In this document: positions 1 through 10,762 of the stretch, one piece after another | Position numbering within the stretch: position 1 is the first letter of the stretch | Layout: each line of letters begins with the position of its first letter | Assembly (NCBI RefSeq): GCF_033807715.1 | Contig: NC_084610.1 | Span: 1,521,001-1,585,000 of the forward strand | Source: Cololabis saira | Taxonomy: Eukaryota; Chordata; Actinopteri; Beloniformes; Belonidae | Length of the DNA: 64,000 bases | Reading direction: 5' to 3' | Notes under the pieces: model-generated | Seen by the model: the letters and a program-made list of their open reading frames with translations, nothing else | What the model was told of the DNA's origin: nothing | Database searches by the model: none | Program-made: the position numbers and the translations under genes

Positions 1-1020
1 GATCAGTTACAACAAAAGCATGTGATATAGAGGATTTACAGGAGAAGCTGCTCTTGGTCATAGTTTATATATTCAATATTCAATTAAAAGGCCTTCCTCC
101 ATACTTAACAGATCTAAATCAGGATTATAAATTCTTCGGTACCAGTCTGGGGTGCAGCCCAACACGCCGGGTCAGCGTAGGCGTCTGCTCTCTGATATCC
201 AACACGCGTCTGCGTATCCAGGTGAAGGGAGGCCCGTGTGAGGTCACATGTCTCCAGATGAGCTCTGTTCAAGATGTAACGCGAGCAGCGAGCGTGACGG
301 CGACCGGCGCACCTTCCCATAAATCACGCTGGCTTTAATCATACCTGCCTACCGTCTCCGCGCCGCCGTCCCCGGAGGAGCAGGTTCCGCCCGCCTGCCT
401 CCCTCTCTCTCCCTCTTCCTCACTTGTGCTCAATTATCTAGCAGCTCTTTCTGTGTTTATTTATTTATCCCAAGTTCATGTACAGTATGCATGCACAAAT
501 TTCATCCTCGGAGGGCGGCGGCGGTTCAGCGGAGCGTGGCGGCTAACCACACCGGCAGCAAAGAGGGAGGTAAAGGAGGAGGTGAAAGGGAAGGAGAAGA
601 GGGTAGAGGAAGCAGATAAACCTTGCCAAAGGTTGTTTTTCCTGCTCCTCCTCTCTCGCAGGCAGACTTAGAGGTTGAGGTTTGTTTCTGAACGGCCTCC
701 GGCTCCGTTTTCAGAAGGTAATCATTTATTAGTTGCTTTTAAACACAGGGCAACCGCCGCAGCTCCGTCGCTCTATCTCTGTGGCTCATTTATTGCTTTT
801 AATAGTGTAAAGCAATACGGGGCTCGGTAATCTTTTCACATTTATTCGTTGACAATATTAAGGATGCCGAAGCGCCCACAGGCCCGTCCTGCAGCCGTCT
901 GGGTGTCTGCAGCCGTCTAAGCTCGTTTTCCTTCTATTCTCTTAATCCTTTGTTTTTGTGTGAAATGAAACTTTACTGATCGTCAGCAGGTGCAGAACTT
1001 TATCAAAGCAGTTTTTCAGG
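1..1020. other. Single-copy sequence, nothing recognised
   Basis: No convincing coding frame, repeat terminus or RNA gene is visible. A moderately GC-rich block around 340-700 contains purine-rich GGAGG runs. The short open frames here have no recognisable protein features and normal stop density on both strands. Confidence 0.5.
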
Positions 1021-2217
1021 TTAACGCTAAAGTTGCTTTCGTCAAAGAAAATTATGACTAAATATCGTCGTCAACGAACCTTTATCACCTGAGGAAAACG
1101 AGACGAGACGCAACGAAAGTGCTGGTCATGTGATGATAATGATAATTAAATATATAATGCAATATCAATATCAATCAATCAATATCAATCAATGGACTAA
1201 TAAAAAACAGACTAAAATGTAGATTACAAAATAAAAACTCTGTTCTACCAAAGATCCTTAATGTCCATGTTTTCAGTAGTTTCTCTGGTTTAATGTCCAT
1301 GTTTTCAGTAGTTTCTCTGGTTTAATGTCCATGTTTTCAGTAGTTTCTCTGGTTTAATGTCCATGTTTTCAGTAGTTTCTCTGGTTTAATGTCCATGTTT
1401 TCAGTAGTTTCTCTGGTTTAATGTCCATGTTTTCAGTAGTTTCTCTGGTTTAATGTCCATGTTTTCAGTAGTTTCTCTGGTTTAATGTCCATGTTTTCAG
1501 TAGTTTCTCTGGTTTAATGTCCATGTTTTCAGTAGTTTCTCTGGTTTAATGTCCATGTTTTCAGTAGTTTCTCTGGTTTAATGTCCATGTTTTCAGTAGT
1601 TTCTCTGGTTTAGTTCTGCTGGGTGACGTTAGTCCTCCATCAGTCGCTGCAGCAGGAATCAGATCCAGAATCAGCTGCAGAGTTAGAGGCTGATGCCGTT
1701 AACGCAGAGCTCTAGGTTCACGTCCATTAAAAACAAAGCTACAGAGAGAAACACGGGGATCTGCTCTGGGGGGGAGAAGAAGAAGATCCATCTTTGGAAA
1801 CACTTTCTACATAGACGTGGAAAAGAAAACCCAATGTGTCGTCGAAAAAGAAAAAGATGGGGAGAAATGCAGAAAAATAAATATGTTGTAAACTCAAATG
1901 AGAGTCTTCTGTATCTGGAATGAATGTATTCTTGAGTCTATAAGGTAACAATAATATAATAATAATATAACCTTGTTTGAATTGTAAAATGGGTTTGGCT
2001 AAATACAATCTTTGACTAAAACTAGACTAAAATGGTCCTGGACAATTCTGACTAAAATAAGAATAAAATGCTCAGACTTTTAGTCGACTGAAACTTGACA
2101 CGACTAAAAGGAGAAGGAACGTGACTAAAACTAATAAAAACTAAAATGATAGCTTGACCCAAACTAACTAGACTTAAACTAAAACTGAAACAGGCTGACA
2201 AAAACAACACTAGTTAA
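1021..2217 (+). mobile_element. TTAAC-ended DNA element, copy A
   Basis: Termini are imperfect inverted repeats: TTAACGCTAAAGTTGCTTTC at the left and, read from the right, TTAACTAGTGTTGTTTTTGT. A second copy lies inverted at 41507-43185 and matches along most of its length, including a stretch that happens to be open in both copies (1739-2008 minus; 41668-41910 plus). It carries an internal 32-bp minisatellite. Superfamily not determined; I infer a non-autonomous DNA transposon from the termini and dispersed copies. Confidence 0.7.
1261..1612. repeat. 32-bp minisatellite, 11 copies
   Basis: Eleven essentially identical 32-bp units, each starting ATGTCCATGTTTTCAGTAGT. It lies inside the TTAAC-ended element; the inverted copy of that element at 42067-42196 has only four units, so the array expands or contracts within the transposon. 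Confidence 0.95.
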
Positions 2218-2277
2218 CACAATACGTCAGTCTGGGAAGATTATTATACAAAAACCAAACGGGTTCAAATGTATAGA

Positions 2278-3014
2278 TAGGGTTGCCACCTTTCAGAAAT
2301 AGAAATAAGGGACGCCCCGATTTCAGCAGCGCAGTCGCCAAAAAAAGGGACATTCCCAAAACTTCTAAACTGCATAGAAATGTATTTATTTTGTATGAAA
2401 GAACAACATGCTTTGATATAAAGTTTAAAGTGCTTTAATAGCATTGAATTTGCAGGACTGTACAGACAGCCAACCATAGCAACTGAAATATCCTCCTATG
2501 CTATGTATGTCCACATCAGCCCAGTTGTAGAATAAGATACAGGTGAAGAATATGCTGTAAAAGTTTCAATATTTCAATAATTCAACTTAAAAGGTGAAAC
2601 TAATACATGTACATTACATAGTCTCATTACAGGCAAAGCAACATATGTTAAGCCTTTATTTGTTATAAATTTGATGATTTAATTGTTTATTGATTTCATA
2701 ATATATTCTAATTTTTTGAGATTTTTTATTTGGGTTTTTATAAACTGTGACCCATAATCACCAAAAGTATAACAAATAAAGTATTGAAATATCTCACTTT
2801 GAATGTAGTGTGAAATAATATATTTGTTTCACCTTAAGTTAAATTTACTACGAATGAAGTTTTGCAATATATTCAAATTTTCCGACCTTCACCTGTATAT
2901 TATGACATCAATAAATAAGAGCATAATATATTGGTATTGGTTCAATACGGAACGCAACTTTTAATTCCCAATTACTGAACAATTCCGTGTTTTAAGGGAC
3001 GGGTGGCGACCCTG
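2278..3014. mobile_element. hAT-type element with perfect 8-bp target duplication
   Basis: Left end TAGGGTTGCCACC and right end GGTGGCGACCCTG form 12-13 bp inverted repeats. The flanks are identical 8-mers, TGTATAGA at 2270-2277 and 3015-3022, the hAT-type duplication length. No transposase is visible, so it is non-autonomous. A mariner-like MITE is nested inside (2540-2895). Confidence 0.8.
2540..2895. mobile_element. Tc1/mariner-type MITE nested in hAT element
   Basis: Inverted ends CAGGTGAAG...CTTCACCTG flanked by TA on both sides (2538-2539 and 2896-2897). The 356-bp AT-rich interior is largely self-complementary, as in known fish mariner MITEs. It must be younger than the hAT host element. 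Confidence 0.8.
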
Positions 3015-3022
3015 TGTATAGA

Positions 3023-3892
3023 GCAAGAAAGATTATTCACACGTGGACATCCCGGCTTTTAGATGTCCAGACCAGAGAGCTCCGTCTCAGGCCTCCGTCG
3101 GCGTGATGGGGACAATGAGACTGGCCGGTTGCCAGGAGACGTCTGATCGGAGGAGAGTTCCTGCATACATGGCAGTCATCGTATTTCTTCTTTCCTTTCT
3201 CCGACAGAGTTCAGGAGAGCGATGGTAGAAGCTGTCGTGAGTAGATGTAGTAGTGCGGTGTAATCAGCAGTCAGGTTCATATAAACACGTGAAAATGTCG
3301 GAGTAACGCCGGGAAAACAACTGCATCCGGCAGGAAACAATGCAGGGAGAAAATCCAGGAGGAAGTGAAGTGTTGAACACGGGGCTTTAACAAAGAGAAT
3401 AGAAGGAGAAAAGAGGAGCCGGCAGACAAGCGAAGGGTTTCTTTTTTGTTCACACGCTGGAAAACACAAGGGAGCTGACGGTTTTATGCCGAGGGAGAGG
3501 CAGGTAAAGGCTGCCTGGAAACTAATTAGAGGCCGTATCACAACAGCAGCAGGTCCTGAGCCTCTTTCACTCGGCGGCGAGGTAAACAAAGTGCTCAGCT
3601 GCTTGTTGCTGTGACAGGCCAGATAAAGTGGTATTTACCTTTCTGTTGTGAGTTTCTTTCATGGCCCGGGCTGCACGGATGCGCCGTGTGTCTGCAGCCG
3701 TTTATTCTGCAGCCGTTTATTCTGCAGCGCAGAGTCAACAGAGAGAGGGAGGACGTGCAGTACACGGGGAGGGGAGGTAGGAATGGACTCAGGTGGGAGT
3801 GAGGTGGACGGGCCGACGGACTCGCGTCCCCGGGGACGTTCATGGATTCTGACAGTCATCCTCCTCATTTATCCACCATTCTCTCGTGGTTG
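3023..3892. other. Single-copy sequence, nothing recognised
   Basis: No repeat terminus or coding frame recognised. A local direct duplication is present near 3691-3727, where CTGCAGCCGTTTATT occurs twice in tandem. Confidence 0.5.
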
Positions 3893-3977
3893 GAGTCCGT
3901 GTAAAGTTGCTTTTATCTACAAACCATTATCACCTGAGGAAAACGAGACGAGACGCAACGAAAATGCGTCTCGTCTC

Positions 3978-3979
<2 letters not shown>
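3893..3979 (+). repeat. Fragment of the TTAAC-ended family
   Basis: The stretch containing CACCTGAGGAAAACGAGACG matches 1088-1107 of copy A. Only this left-end part remains, and it runs directly into an ATT array. Confidence 0.6.

Positions 3980-4012
<33 letters not shown>
3980..4012. repeat. (ATT)n microsatellite
   Basis: About eleven uninterrupted ATT units at the junction between two repeat fragments. Confidence 0.95.
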
Positions 4013-4013
<1 letters not shown>

Positions 4014-4430
4014 GGGCCCAAGTACTTACAGTGCGAAGGCCCTATTGTATCTGTAGGAATTTTTCTTCTGACGAAATGAGGGCCTTTTTTCCCCCTAAAC
4101 GTGCCGCAAAAGTCACCAGATTTTGCACCAAGTCAGGCCTGGTGAAAAATTTGATATTTAATGGTTTGCATTAATGGGCGTGGCCTAACGGCTCAACAGC
4201 GCCCCCTAGAAAACTTTGTGCCTCAAGCCCCACGATACGGTTTGACGTACATGCACGAAAATCGGTACACACCTGTATCATGGCGCAACTTAAAGAAAAG
4301 TCTCTTGGCGCCATGGCCGAAACCGAACAGCAAGTCGGCCATTTTGAATTAATCATGTAATTTTGGTGCAATTTATGCCATTTCTTCGGCAGTTAATACG
4401 GCCCGAACCGTAACGTGCACCCGGTGGTTT
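4013..4430 (+). mobile_element. GGGCCC-type dispersed repeat, partial copy
   Basis: Begins GGGCCCAAGTACTTACAGTG and matches the inverse of 49130-49604. The far half of the family (ATTAAAGCTGCAAGC end, seen at 48763) is missing. The copy stops where a mariner MITE half begins at 4431. Class unknown to me; the family is widespread in fish genomes. Confidence 0.65.
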
Positions 4431-4666
4431 CATGGCTTACAGTTTAAGAAAACTCAAATATCTTATCTCAAAAAATTTGAATATTCTGGGAATCTTAATC
4501 TTAAACTGTAAGCCATACTCAGCAATATTAAAATAATAAAAGGCTTGCAATATTTCAGTTGATTTGTAATGAATCCAGAATGTATGACATTTTTGTTTTT
4601 TTTTTAATTGCATTACAGAAAATAAAGAACTTTATCACAATATTCTAATTTTCTGAGACAGTCCTG
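4431..4666. mobile_element. Half of a Tc1/mariner fold-back MITE
   Basis: Matches the right two thirds of the full copy at 12215-12582 and ends GAGACAGTCCTG followed by TA. It starts at the centre of the palindrome (CATGGCTTACAG), so the left arm is lost. Confidence 0.75.
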
Positions 4667-4785
4667 TAGTTGTCCTTATCTCTTTGATTCACTGTGACCG
4701 GAAAAGTCGGATAAACCATTCAGGAAAATATCACAAACTAGTGCTCTGGGGGGGTACTGCACCGCAGAGAACTGGAGTGACGGCG

Positions 4786-4826
4786 TGTGCTCTGCGTTGG
4801 TTTAATGCAGAACCATAATTCAGGCT
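4786..4826. mobile_element. Right end of a PIF/Harbinger-like MITE
   Basis: The stretch from CTCTGCGTTGG to ATAATTCAGGCT followed by TTA (4827-4829) is the terminal arm seen in full at 15218-15303 and 38079-38217. The left arm is not recognisable. Confidence 0.55.
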
Positions 4827-4829
4827 TTA

Positions 4830-5439
4830 GTTGCAGACGCAACGCAACTTTTAAACACCTGATGCTTTGCTTCCTCCGCTGTTGAGACCACGTTGGTCTT
4901 TTGTTATCTCGCCTGAGCTCTTCCACGCCTCCACGACCTCATATCTTGTTTGCGAGCCTCACAATCAAGATTGTTAAACGTGTTATTACAAGAAGACTTG
5001 TCCTGTTTTAATTAACGGCGCGTGACGCCACGTTGATCATCTTTGAAGTTAAAAGGCAGATACGTGAAAGCGAAGCTGACGTCACTACAACATTGCAGAT
5101 CTCTCTGAAAAGTGGACGTATACATTTTACCTGTCATCCTCCTCAGTATGTATGCGTTAATTGCCGGCTCTTTAATGGTGTTGAAAAGGCTCTCGCTGCC
5201 TCCCCGTCCCCGTCTCGGCGACATCTGTCTCCCGTGTTTTCAGCCCGGGAGAATGGCTCTGTCAAGCCTTCACACGGACCCCGTCAGCGCCACACGTGGC
5301 ACCTTTTCTCCGCCGCAAAACAAAGGCCCGCTCCGCAATTAAGGAGGCCTCCTCCCGCCACAGACAGCTCCCCCCTTCTTATTATTTTTTTATTTCCCCT
5401 TTCCCTGGTTTTGCTTTATTCCAACAATTTCCAGCAACT
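4830..5439. other. Single-copy sequence, nothing recognised
   Basis: Mixed-composition sequence with a pyrimidine-rich stretch near 5370-5440. No repeat family or exon recognised. Confidence 0.45.
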
Positions 5440-5640
5440 CTAGCAGACACCTTAAGTGGTGCTAAGTGATCAAAGAGGGGAGTGCACATTGGATAACGCA
5501 ATTAGGGCCACCACTGAGAGGGGAGAGTAACAAAGAGAGGGACTCTGCACAGATAATGGCTTGTAAACAGAAGACATTACTTTACACAGAGATTATTCAG
5601 ATCCAGGCCTGACACCGGATGCACCGGGGTCTATTAGCCG
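5440..5640. promoter_or_regulatory. Candidate conserved noncoding element
   Basis: Repeat-free, balanced composition, no open frame of interest, purine-rich blocks. Nominated only on texture; a cross-species alignment is needed to support it. Confidence 0.2.
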
Positions 5641-5834
5641 AGTCGTGCCCAGTGGGAGGACGAGGACTGGATCACTTTAGTTGGGAAATGGGAGAAAATG
5701 GCAGTTTGGTACCAAGAAGGCGATTCTCTCCGGCTCCTCTAATTGCTGATATTCAAAACAAAGAGCTGCAAGAGCTGAGAGGGGAAGTGAGGATGTCTCG
5801 TTGAAGAGAAGTTCCTCGTCACTGGTGAACTTAA

Positions 5835-6174
5835 AGGAGCTTGAGGCTCCTTTTAAGAAATGAGACTCTCTAGCGCCACCCTTCACCACGACGGCCGTTG
5901 GGGGTACTGCAGCCAACAGTGAAGCCGGCACGGGAGAACGTGGAGAACGTGCATGCAGCGTCATGTGATGTCACATCTGCAGGACAGCGCGGGAAATTCG
6001 GGCCCACAATTGCAGCACATTTTGCAGCAACAGCCTGTTCAAGGCAACGGAGAGATACACTAGAGGAAACATTCTTTTGGGTTTGGAACGCTTCATCTGA
6101 CATTATTACTAGAAAACTTAAAACGTATACTAATTTTTTTCATAAATTCTGCCTCAATCCGGCCTCATGCTCCT
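5835..6174. mobile_element. TTAA-flanked element (AGGAGC ends), empty-site copy
   Basis: Starts AGGAGCTTGAGG after TTAA (5831-5834) and ends with GCTCCT before TTAA (6175-6178). TTAA duplication is typical of the piggyBac and Kolobok superfamilies. A second, inverted copy at 45133-45683 carries an extra hAT MITE that is absent here; the empty site is around 6055-6070. No coding capacity. Confidence 0.8.
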
Positions 6175-6599
6175 TTAAAGCAGCACAATGTAACTTTCAG
6201 CTTTTGTTGAGTTTGGCGGCTCCTTTGGACAAAAGCGGTAGTGCTTTACCAGAAAGAACTACATTTCCCATGAGCACCAGCGCGTACTGCCTGTCCCCGT
6301 CGCTGCATTTGTTTTGATAGTGAATGAACTAGTTTTTCATAGTTTATTATTATATTAAGTTATGAAATCTCATGGGATGTTAAACTATAGTATTATTATA
6401 TTGCTATATATAATAGTATGGTGATATAATTTATATGTTATAATATTTTATAAAAATTATGTTATATTAGGATATTACTATATTATTATTCAAAATTATA
6501 TCATGCTACACCACTCTATATGATAATTATCTATTTGTTTAACTTATTTACTCTCGTATTAATATTGTCAATTTATGTATCTACTTTCATCACCTTATC

Positions 6600-6606
<7 letters not shown>

Positions 6607-6692
<86 letters not shown>
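6607..6692. repeat. (CA)n microsatellite
   Basis: About 43 uninterrupted CA units inside the TTAA-flanked 1.8-kb element. Open frames across it on both strands are translated repeat. Confidence 0.98.
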
Positions 6693-6696
<4 letters not shown>

Positions 6697-7200
6697 CTGA
6701 TGTTGTCTTTTGTACTGTATGTTAATAAATGAAAATAAAAAATAAAAAATAAAAATCGATTCGTATGTCTAATAATCGATTGTAAAAAAAAATAAAAATA
6801 AAAAAAATAAAAAAATAGTGAATGAGAGAAGACGGGACGGACTTTCAAAACTACTTTTCTGTTTTCAGCGGTCGTTTGCAGGATGGATAGCGAAGAGGTA
6901 ATGTATCTATTTTTGGCTAAACAATATAATATGACGATGTTGAAAATCACTTAGTTCAACTTGGTTTTATTAGTGAAGTCTCCCCGCCCCCCCGTCCTGT
7001 TTTAGAGAGATAATGCCCCCAAACTACAAACGTTTTTTAGAGGGACTTCTTCATAAATTAGTAGTCCAACATACTTACTGACAAAATAAAAAAATACTTT
7101 ATAACCTGTGAATAACTGAATGTTTTGCAGATCAGCCCTGCACAATTTTACAGTTCTCAGGAAAAATACTAGAACCCAAGACGAATCCCCTGTATGTGAA

Positions 7201-7291
7201 AACATTCTAATGTTGATTCTTTTTTTTTTTTTTTAAGATTTTTTTGAACATTCTAATTTTGATTCTTTTTTTTTTTTTTTTAAGATTTTTT
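7201..7291. repeat. Tandem duplication of SINE tail and target
   Basis: A block of about 45 bp (AACATTCTAATGTTGATTC, poly-T, AAGATTTTTTT) occurs twice in tandem at 7201-7245 and 7246-7291. The second copy is the SINE tail plus its target duplication. Confidence 0.7.
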
Positions 7292-7465
7292 TGGGCTCTA
7301 GCGGCCCTTTATTCAAGCTGCAGAAAGGAAAGGGGTAGAAAGAGAGATTGGGGATGACATGCAGCAAAGGTGCACAGGCCGGGATTCGAACCTGCGACCG
7401 CTGCAGGAGGACTGTAGCCTCAGTATATGAGTCGCTGCTTAACCCACTACGCCACCGAGCGGCCC
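7268..7465 (-). mobile_element. tRNA-derived SINE
   Basis: On the minus strand the head contains an A-box-like GTGGCGTAGTGG and a B-box GGTTCGAATCC (7382-7392), followed by a tRNA-unrelated body ending in AATAAAGG and an A-rich tail. A 15-bp target duplication, CTAATTTTGATTCTT, lies at 7253-7267 and 7466-7480. The internal Pol III promoter is intact by eye, but the acceptor-stem structure of a functional tRNA is absent. Nested in the TTAA element. Confidence 0.88.
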
Positions 7466-7512
7466 CTAATTTTGATTCTTATTGAACAAAGAACTCTACA
7501 TTTACATTTGTA

Positions 7513-7695
7513 TCATAACAATTCTGTCTCTCTTGTGGGACATCCCTCCTCGTCTTTCAGCTCACGCCAGCGAGTGAACGCCGGGACAATGTTTATTCTT
7601 GTCCGGGCATTTAGCTTGTTACTCTCCCACTTTCTTTTTTTCTCCTCCTCCGATAAAACTTTTATTTTCTTGGGTTTGTCCGCTGCTTGGGCCAT
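7513..7695 (-). pseudogene. Transposon-associated coding relic (60 residues)
   Basis: A 60-codon minus-strand frame starts MAQAADKPKKIKVLSEEEKK and includes TRINIVPAFTRWRELKDEEG. Its basic N-terminus followed by a RVNIG-like, RWREL-like segment resembles short proteins I remember from many fish DNA transposons. The frame stops after TRETELL, where those proteins continue. It lies wholly inside the TTAA-flanked element next to the SINE, so it is most likely a broken transposon exon. Family assignment is from memory and unproven. Confidence 0.45.
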
Positions 7696-8040
7696 GATAC
7701 CAGCTTCTGCTGAGCTCTGCGCTCCACCCCCCGCCCAGCTTTGGTCTGGACTACGAATGGGGAAGGAGGGGGAAGTGACGTATGCCGTAAAGCAGTCAAA
7801 GCCGTAAAAATGTGTAGTTTTTTAGTGTGGCAGGGTTCCTACCATGCTCCTCAAAGTTACATAGTGCCAGTGAAGGAGATACAGACCCCTCAGACCATGA
7901 CAGAGGAGAAATTAAACCTGTTGGAAGTTGATGTACCATCACAATGATGATGATGAAATATTAGATTAAGGTGGAAAAGTTACATAGTGCTGCTTTAACG
8001 AGACGACATAAGAGACTCGTCTCTTCATAATGGAGATATG

Positions 8041-8043
<3 letters not shown>

Positions 8044-8076
<33 letters not shown>
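8044..8076. repeat. (GT)n microsatellite
   Basis: About sixteen GT units just outside the TTAA-flanked element. Confidence 0.95.
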
Positions 8077-8077
<1 letters not shown>

Positions 8078-8572
8078 TCGTGGTGGTGAAAGGAGGAAGT
8101 GGTGATTTCCTCCTCCGCTCCTCCTCCCCCCAGCAACTAAATGACTGGGGTCAGACGGTCAGAAGGTAATTATGACGGCGGACGGCGGTGATCCCCAGTC
8201 AGACTGCTCACCTGACATTAACCCGGGTCTGAACTAACAGGAGGCCCCGGCGCCCCGGGGAGTCCCCGTGCTAATTTGAAGCAGAGTTTGCAGTCGGAGG
8301 GGCTCGGCTGGGGTAATTGCGGAGATCTAATAGGGATCAGTGCTGTGGGAGCTTTTCCGTGCGTCTGCCGTCTGGCTGAAAGCCGCCACACCTGAGACTG
8401 GCGGCTCGGCCGCGGCGGCGCGCTCCCCTCCAGGCTTTGAGGCTCAGCGGGTGCGGCGGCGCTGCTGGCACGGGCCGGTGTTGTGGTCTGGACTGGGAAG
8501 ACGGTGGCGCTGCGGCTGCTTTCACCATCCACCCAGGACGTCTGGAGCGTCGCAGATGTGATGAACTTCACC
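8077..8572. other. GC-rich single-copy sequence
   Basis: CpG-containing stretch, densest at 8225-8520, with open frames in several overlapping phases as expected of GC-rich DNA. No start with clear coding features. Could be a CpG-rich regulatory region; not demonstrable from sequence alone. Confidence 0.4.
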
Positions 8573-9207
8573 ATCAATGAATGTGGTTTTACTGCTATTT
8601 CAACATTTAGAGTCATCACCAGAAAAATAACACCAGAAAAATAACTTATTTGACAATTTTCACCTGTTTCAAGTAAATTTTCACTTGAAATAAGTAGAAA
8701 AATCTGCCAGTGGAACAAGATTTATCTTCTCATTACAAGCAAAAAAATCTTGTTCCACTGGTAGATTTTTCTACTTATTTCAAGTGAAAATCTACTTGAA
8801 ACAGGTGAAAATTGTTGTTTTTTCCAGTGATGAGTCTTGTTTTAAGTGTAATGAGATTGTTTTTACTAAAATGAGACATTTTAACTAGAAATAAGACAAA
8901 TATTCTTGTTAAGATTGTGAGTTTTTGCAGTGATCCATTTTACTTATCCTGTGAAGGACAGAGTCATATTGATAAGTTCAGAAAAGTGTTTTTTATTGTT
9001 GTGTTTTGATGTATTTGATGTAAGCCCAGTGGATATTTAAAGCTTACAGAAGGCTGCATTTAACTGCTGCTATGTCATTCCTGCAGCTGTTTTGGTCACT
9101 GCTATTATTTGTAATATATTATATTATTTGTAATCAGCACAAATTATCTGTCCCCATATGATAAAATCCACCATCCCCCCTGATTGTTTTTTACAACTCC
9201 AGTACTG
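8573..9207 (-). mobile_element. hAT-type palindromic element, copy 1 (truncated)
   Basis: Reverse-oriented relative to copies at 39521-40288 and 50140-50909. The terminus CAACTCCAGTACTG ends at 9207; the other end is lost near 8573. The centre holds a long inverted repeat (arms around 8660-8725 and 8740-8812, containing CTGCCAGTGGAACAAGATT). Confidence 0.8.
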
Positions 9208-10036
9208 GTTATAACATTGACATCTCTTCGGATAAGGACAATTATTAGAAAGGCTTGTCGGTTCACGGTTCCCAGATGACGAAGCCTGTCAGCTTTGTTG
9301 ATTTCTTGACCTTGAATTTTGAATAATTATCTGGTTATTATCTGAAAGTGCTGCGTTCCATCATTTTTAAACTGCACAAACTTAAATAAACTGAAGTTAA
9401 ACTTAAATGAAGCCTAGAATTCCTCGAACCGATGTTTCGTGAGTTTTTATTGGACCAACAGGATAAGTTTCTTATGGCTATTAAAGCCATAAAAAATGCT
9501 AAAACATAACGCCAGAATAAAAATTGTCACCAATTTCATAGTTTTTTTTGTGTGTTTTTAATGAAAGTAACTGGTGTGGAATTATAAATTAGTCCAAGTT
9601 AATGACCAATTACTTTTAAAACCTTCAGGTGGCATCACATCAGTCAAATAATCTTCTGAGAGGTTTCCAGGCGTCTACATGACCAGTCTTGAGTTAGGTA
9701 GATGGAGCTTAGTGTGGGTTAGTGGTGTTGACCTGGTGGGGAATGCTGAAGGCTGCCGATGCCGTTCACTGGTTCTTCCAGTTCCAATCATCTTCATCGC
9801 CACCATCGTAAACATCCTTCAATGCTCATCTCCTTGTCCAGATTTGCCTTTTTTATCGTTTGAAGCTGCTGTCTTCGCTTTTTTTCACAAAACCTAAATA
9901 TCACAGAGGACAAAACCTTCAATGGAAACAACCAGAAATTTGTTCAGATGCGCCATGAATCTAGTTTTGTGCAAAAGTGTAATGGAAACACTTCTCCGAC
10001 ATCACTGGATGTGACGTAGTCGATCATATACCCAGA
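9208..10036. other. Single-copy sequence, nothing recognised
   Basis: AT-rich with no terminus or exon I can name. The last 130 bases contain several GGAAAC motifs, possibly an old repeat. Confidence 0.4.
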
Positions 10037-10040
10037 CCCC

Positions 10041-10382
10041 ATGACCAGAAAGCAAGTGTTAGCTTCGCTCCATTGGCTACCTGTAAAATTCAGAATCCAA
10101 TTTAAAATTTTATTACTTGCGTATAAAGCCCAAAACGGCTTAGCTCCGCATTATTTACAAGACCTGATAGTGCCTTATGTTCCTGGCAGAGCTCTCCGCT
10201 CCCAGAGTGCAGGTTTACTCGTAGTTCCTAGAGTATCCAAATGTAGATTTGGAGGGCGGGCGTTCTGCTATCAGGCACCGTTACTATGGAACCAACTTCC
10301 AATCTGTGTTAAGGAGGCTGACACCACCTCCACCTTTAAAGCTACATTTAAAACCTTTCTGTTTAGTAAAGCCTATAGTTAG
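10041..10382 (+). pseudogene. L2-clade LINE reverse transcriptase, C-terminal tail
   Basis: A 113-codon frame reads SLHWLPVKFRIQFKILLLAY near its start and has LRSQSAGLLVVPR, FGGRAFCYQAPLLWNQLP and a closing FKTFLFSKAYS. This order is characteristic of the C-terminal region of L2-like non-LTR retrotransposon ORF2 in fishes, after the reverse transcriptase domain. The catalytic FADD box and endonuclease are missing, so the copy is 5'-truncated near 10036 and not functional. The listed start is the first in-frame Met, not a biological start. A 3' UTR follows directly. Confidence 0.85.
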
Positions 10383-10762
10383 TGTTTAGTAAACCTCTAG
10401 CTGATGTTGGTAAATCTCTAGGTAGTGTAAACTCTAGTGTGTTAGAGTCAGTAGTCATAGTTGCAGCTATAGAACAAGACTATAATAGTTAGTCTCAAAC
10501 ATAGCTTTGCGGTAGATATGCTGCTATAGGCCTATGCTGCAGGGGGGCACCGACATGATCCGCTGGGCGGTGCCTCTCACCCTTCTTCTCCTCTCCTCTT
10601 TGCTTCCTCTCGTCTCCATTTCCATTTTTATTTATTATAAGTTTCTCATAGCTATCATTTTTGTCCATCGCTCCTGTAGTTTCTTGTGCTGGCCCCTCTT
10701 TTTTCTCTTTTGTGCGTTTTTGCAGGCCGGAGCTTCGGGAGCTGCGTGCTGGCCTGCGGTCC
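10383..10762 (+). mobile_element. L2 LINE 3' UTR, 3'-truncated
   Basis: Contains CTGCTATAGGCCTATGCTGC followed by a pyrimidine-rich tract and the core GGAGCTTCGGGAGCTGCGTG also found in all other L2 tails of this window. The copy ends right after CTGCGGTCCC; the minisatellite and the ATTGA-type tail are missing. Confidence 0.8.

Larger units (their letters stand above)
6179..7994. mobile_element. TTAA-flanked 1.8-kb element
   Basis: Left end AGCAGCACAATGTAACTTT and right end, read inward, AGCAGCACTATGTAACTTT differ at one base and are flanked by TTAA (6175-6178 and 7995-7998). The left TTAA is shared with the neighbouring TTAA element. It contains an AT-rich zone, a (CA)n array, a nested SINE and a minus-strand coding relic at 7513-7695. 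Piggybac or Kolobok superfamily is likely from the TTAA target. Confidence 0.8.

Noticed and set aside
1739..2008. 89-codon frame matching 41668-41910, considered as a gene pair
   Set aside because: Both lie in copies of the TTAAC element and overlap opposing frames; the match reflects repeat homology and no domain is recognisable.
4161..4352. 63-codon frame also present at 49254-49445, considered as a conserved small protein
   Set aside because: Both are copies of one repeat. Synonymous and amino-acid-changing differences are about equally frequent, so there is no sign of selection on protein.
5898..6317. 139-codon plus-strand frame
   Set aside because: It spans the ends of two TTAA-flanked transposons and their shared TTAA; no domain is visible and the sister copy at 45 kb is not open in this frame.
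6520..6950. Frames across the (CA)n array
   Set aside because: Thr-His and Cys-Val iterations are translated dinucleotide repeat.
7382..7457. tRNA gene with A and B boxes
   Set aside because: It is the head of a SINE with a tRNA-unrelated body, A-rich tail and target duplication.
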